From the NCBI GenBank assembly GCA_030152105.1, contig JASLIH010000564.1, positions 1-7,981 on the forward strand: a stretch of 7,981 nucleotides of DNA, written 5' to 3'. The notes below the pieces were generated by a model that was not told the origin of the DNA, searched no databases, and worked only from the letters and a program-made list of their open reading frames with translations. Below, piece by piece: positions 7,501-7,981 of the stretch. Every line of letters begins with the position of its first letter. The stretch's first letter is position 1. Both the position numbers and the translations under genes were made by a program. This stretch comes from Actinomycetes bacterium (GTDB lineage: Bacteria; Actinomycetota; CALGFH01).

Positions 7501-7834
7501 CGTCGCGCTCGACGGCCACACCGTGGTGCAGCCCGATCCGGACCCGGATGCGGCGGTCGGGGTTGTCCCGCCCGTACTGCTGGAGGGCTCGCTGGATGGC
7601 GACGGCGCAGCTCAGGCCGGCCGCCGGCGTGCCGAAAGTGGCCATGAACCCGTCGCCGAGGAAGACCACCTCGGCGCCGCCGTTCGCGCCGATGGCCCGC
7701 CGGACGATCCCCTCGTGGTCGTGCAGCATCCCGTCGGCGATCCGGTCACCGTGCCGCGCCCTGAGCTGGGTCGACCCCTGCACGTCGGTGAACAGGATCG
7801 TGACCGGCTGGCCGCCCCGCGGGCTCGCCATCAT
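4502..7834 (-). CDS. Class III cyclase-like domain, STAND ATPase and TPR multidomain signalling protein with altered substrate pocket
   Basis: A 1110-aa soluble protein from ATG 7832-7834. The cyclase domain (about 8-170) begins VTILFTDVQGST. It keeps metal-binding Asp17 and Asp61 (GDGF) and transition-state Asn120 and Arg124 (VNAASR), but the adenine-selecting Lys is Val57 and the selecting Asp is Gln117. ATP specificity, or activity at all, is thus uncertain. A FIGRE motif (190-194) opens the STAND/AAA_16-like NTPase: Walker A GEAGVGKT (219-226), Walker B ending EDLHW (339-343), and GNPFFAEE (433-440). From about residue 600 to the end are TPR-like helical repeats; no DNA-binding domain follows. 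The start was chosen because relatives usually begin about ten residues before the first metal motif. A second ATG follows directly (7829-7831), and an in-frame TTG at 7943-7945 would add 37 low-complexity residues (1147 aa). No candidate has a clear Shine-Dalgarno sequence. It is the first gene of the tandem pair, ending 21 bases before the zinc-ribbon cyclase gene. Confidence 0.93.
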   Translation of the reverse strand: MMASPRGGQPVTILFTDVQGSTQLRARHGDRIADGMLHDHEGIVRRAIGANGGAEVVFLGDGFMATFGTPAAGLSCAVAIQRALQQYGRDNPDRRIRVRIGLHHGVAVERDGTLYGQAVNAASRVMSEAFGGQILVTAAVRDSVKATGGFSFVDRGLYWLRGFPDRWRLYEAEWGRDETGGAIRPVQTPFIGRERERADLRRAVEDARVGHGSFVLVSGEAGVGKTRLLQEIDAEADARGLRVLTGHSAKDEGQAPYLPFTEMIEQGMVTPRSPATLRHSLGEAASEIARIAPALRLVVPEIPAPLDLPPEQARRYLWLSMREFIGRAATERPLLLVFEDLHWADESTLLLLEYLAPNLPDMPVMVVGTFRDNEVEPSSPLTRILNQLVRERLATRLALRPLTEADVAALVAGLTGQKPPAAFVHGIYAQSEGNPFFAEEIYLHLAESGVLFDDQGRFRDDLRIEDLEVPSSVRMVVGERLARLSDAAQRALLAAAVRGRVFELDLVERVAGEPGGDLLDAFDEAERARLITPSKSGASSYTFAHELIRQTLLANASTIRRRRLHLAIAAAIEAVHADDLEAYAADLAYHLARGGAGGQDGRLVRYLRMAGDRAMETAAYAEAADHFARAVSLLEREPGAQKEDRGTLAELVERLAMALRSQGRWDEALKVMDEALRLYEALGRTEALGRLCGVMSYQLGWAAKWEEAVAVASRGLAALGDLPNPDRARLLAAAAWVSGLAGDYAGATGMFAAARELAGQLGDEAALADVLQLQTIHHMAWVELADGVAAGLRAAELYEATGSLWELTGVLAFVEYEHRTLARPEPTAAHAARLTGLAERVTPMAERLGHLGAEFLVGASRIRIEGVYRADLAFIEEMGQHVVEICERGGLPWLYVGHIYLGLAAHWRGDWETAEGELRLADQLEAPGAIGGQSAAHLALHLARAGRGNEAVEIVEARRPGFPVAGRTSSIGAWNMLLGLVEALALAGRSEEVAALRPLLDEALALDDWISFDGRLVSTRAAIVATAAHDWDAAERHFTTALTTAQALGNRIEQVDLGFWRARMLLARNGPGDQEAATTLATDASNRYRDLGLPRHAETAAALLDPDATS

Positions 7835-7981
7835 CGCGGGCGGGGCGGCCCGGCCTGGACCCGATGTGGTTCGCGCATGGTCCCCCGGTGGTCGATGCCT
7901 GAGCTGGATTGTCCCAGCTTCGCCGAAGGTGTGGGCGACCTTCAAGGCGCACGCCGGTGACCAGGCGGCTCCCGCAGATTA
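7835..7981 (-). other. Upstream leader region of the cyclase operon
   Basis: These 147 bases lie before the preferred start of the first cyclase gene and run off the right edge. If translation began at TTG 7943-7945, most of this would be coding, but the resulting peptide is rich in Arg, Pro, His and Gly, as is typical of translated non-coding GC-rich DNA. No convincing -35/-10 pair was found: a TTGAAG and a GACAAT on the minus strand are 26 bases apart, which is too far for a sigma-70 promoter. The region holds the inverted repeats listed separately. The promoter may be here or beyond the window. Confidence 0.35.
7902..7919. repeat. Perfect 6-bp inverted repeat with 6-bp spacer upstream of the cyclase operon (possible operator)
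   Basis: AGCTGG (7902-7907) and CCAGCT (7914-7919) are exact reverse complements around the AT-rich spacer ATTGTC, about 70 bases before the preferred ATG of the first cyclase gene. A second small palindrome, CTTCG-C-CGAAG (7918-7928), abuts it. The size and symmetry suit a dimeric repressor or activator site, and the position suits an operator or an RNA hairpin in the leader. One copy only was seen, so chance is a real alternative. Confidence 0.3.

Noticed and set aside
7908..7945. TTGAAG and GACAAT on the minus strand as a possible sigma-70 promoter.
   Set aside because: The spacing is 26 bases and neither hexamer is a good match, so no promoter was called.

Overview
The window is uniformly very GC-rich, with coding frames that strongly favour G or C at the third codon position. 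Together with the gene families present, this suggests an actinobacterial (Actinomycetota-like) chromosome. That is inference: no rRNA or marker gene is present, and other high-GC soil phyla cannot be excluded. Coding density is close to complete. No tRNA, rRNA, CRISPR array, insertion sequence or prophage gene was seen, and no gene-free stretch exceeds about 150 bases.

Layout. On the + strand, bases 1-211 are the 3' end of an unrecognised gene. A HAD-superfamily hydrolase gene follows (253-987). Its in-frame upstream TTG would overlap the preceding stop codon, so the two are probably co-transcribed. A gap of 43 bases, crossed by a small inverted repeat, separates the hydrolase from a convergent minus-strand unit. 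That unit fills about 85% of the window and holds two large genes in tandem, read from right to left: 7834-4502, then 4480-1031, only 21 bases apart.

Both large genes encode multidomain signalling ATPases of the same general plan: a class III nucleotide cyclase domain, a STAND-type P-loop NTPase (AAA_16-like, with a Walker A motif and an EDLHW Walker B motif), and a long alpha-helical TPR-like C-terminal half. They are not recent duplicates. The downstream protein (1149 aa) begins with a four-cysteine zinc ribbon and has all six classical cyclase residues. The upstream protein (about 1110 aa) lacks the ribbon, keeps the metal-binding and transition-state residues, and has Val and Gln where the adenine-selecting Lys and Asp normally sit. 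Neither ends in a recognisable DNA-binding domain, so the output of the pair is not evident here.

The most interesting point is this operon of one canonical and one pocket-altered cyclase-STAND-TPR protein. Such a pair could form a heteromer with one complete and one altered active site. Nothing in the window identifies the input signal, the partner proteins or a cyclic-nucleotide receptor.
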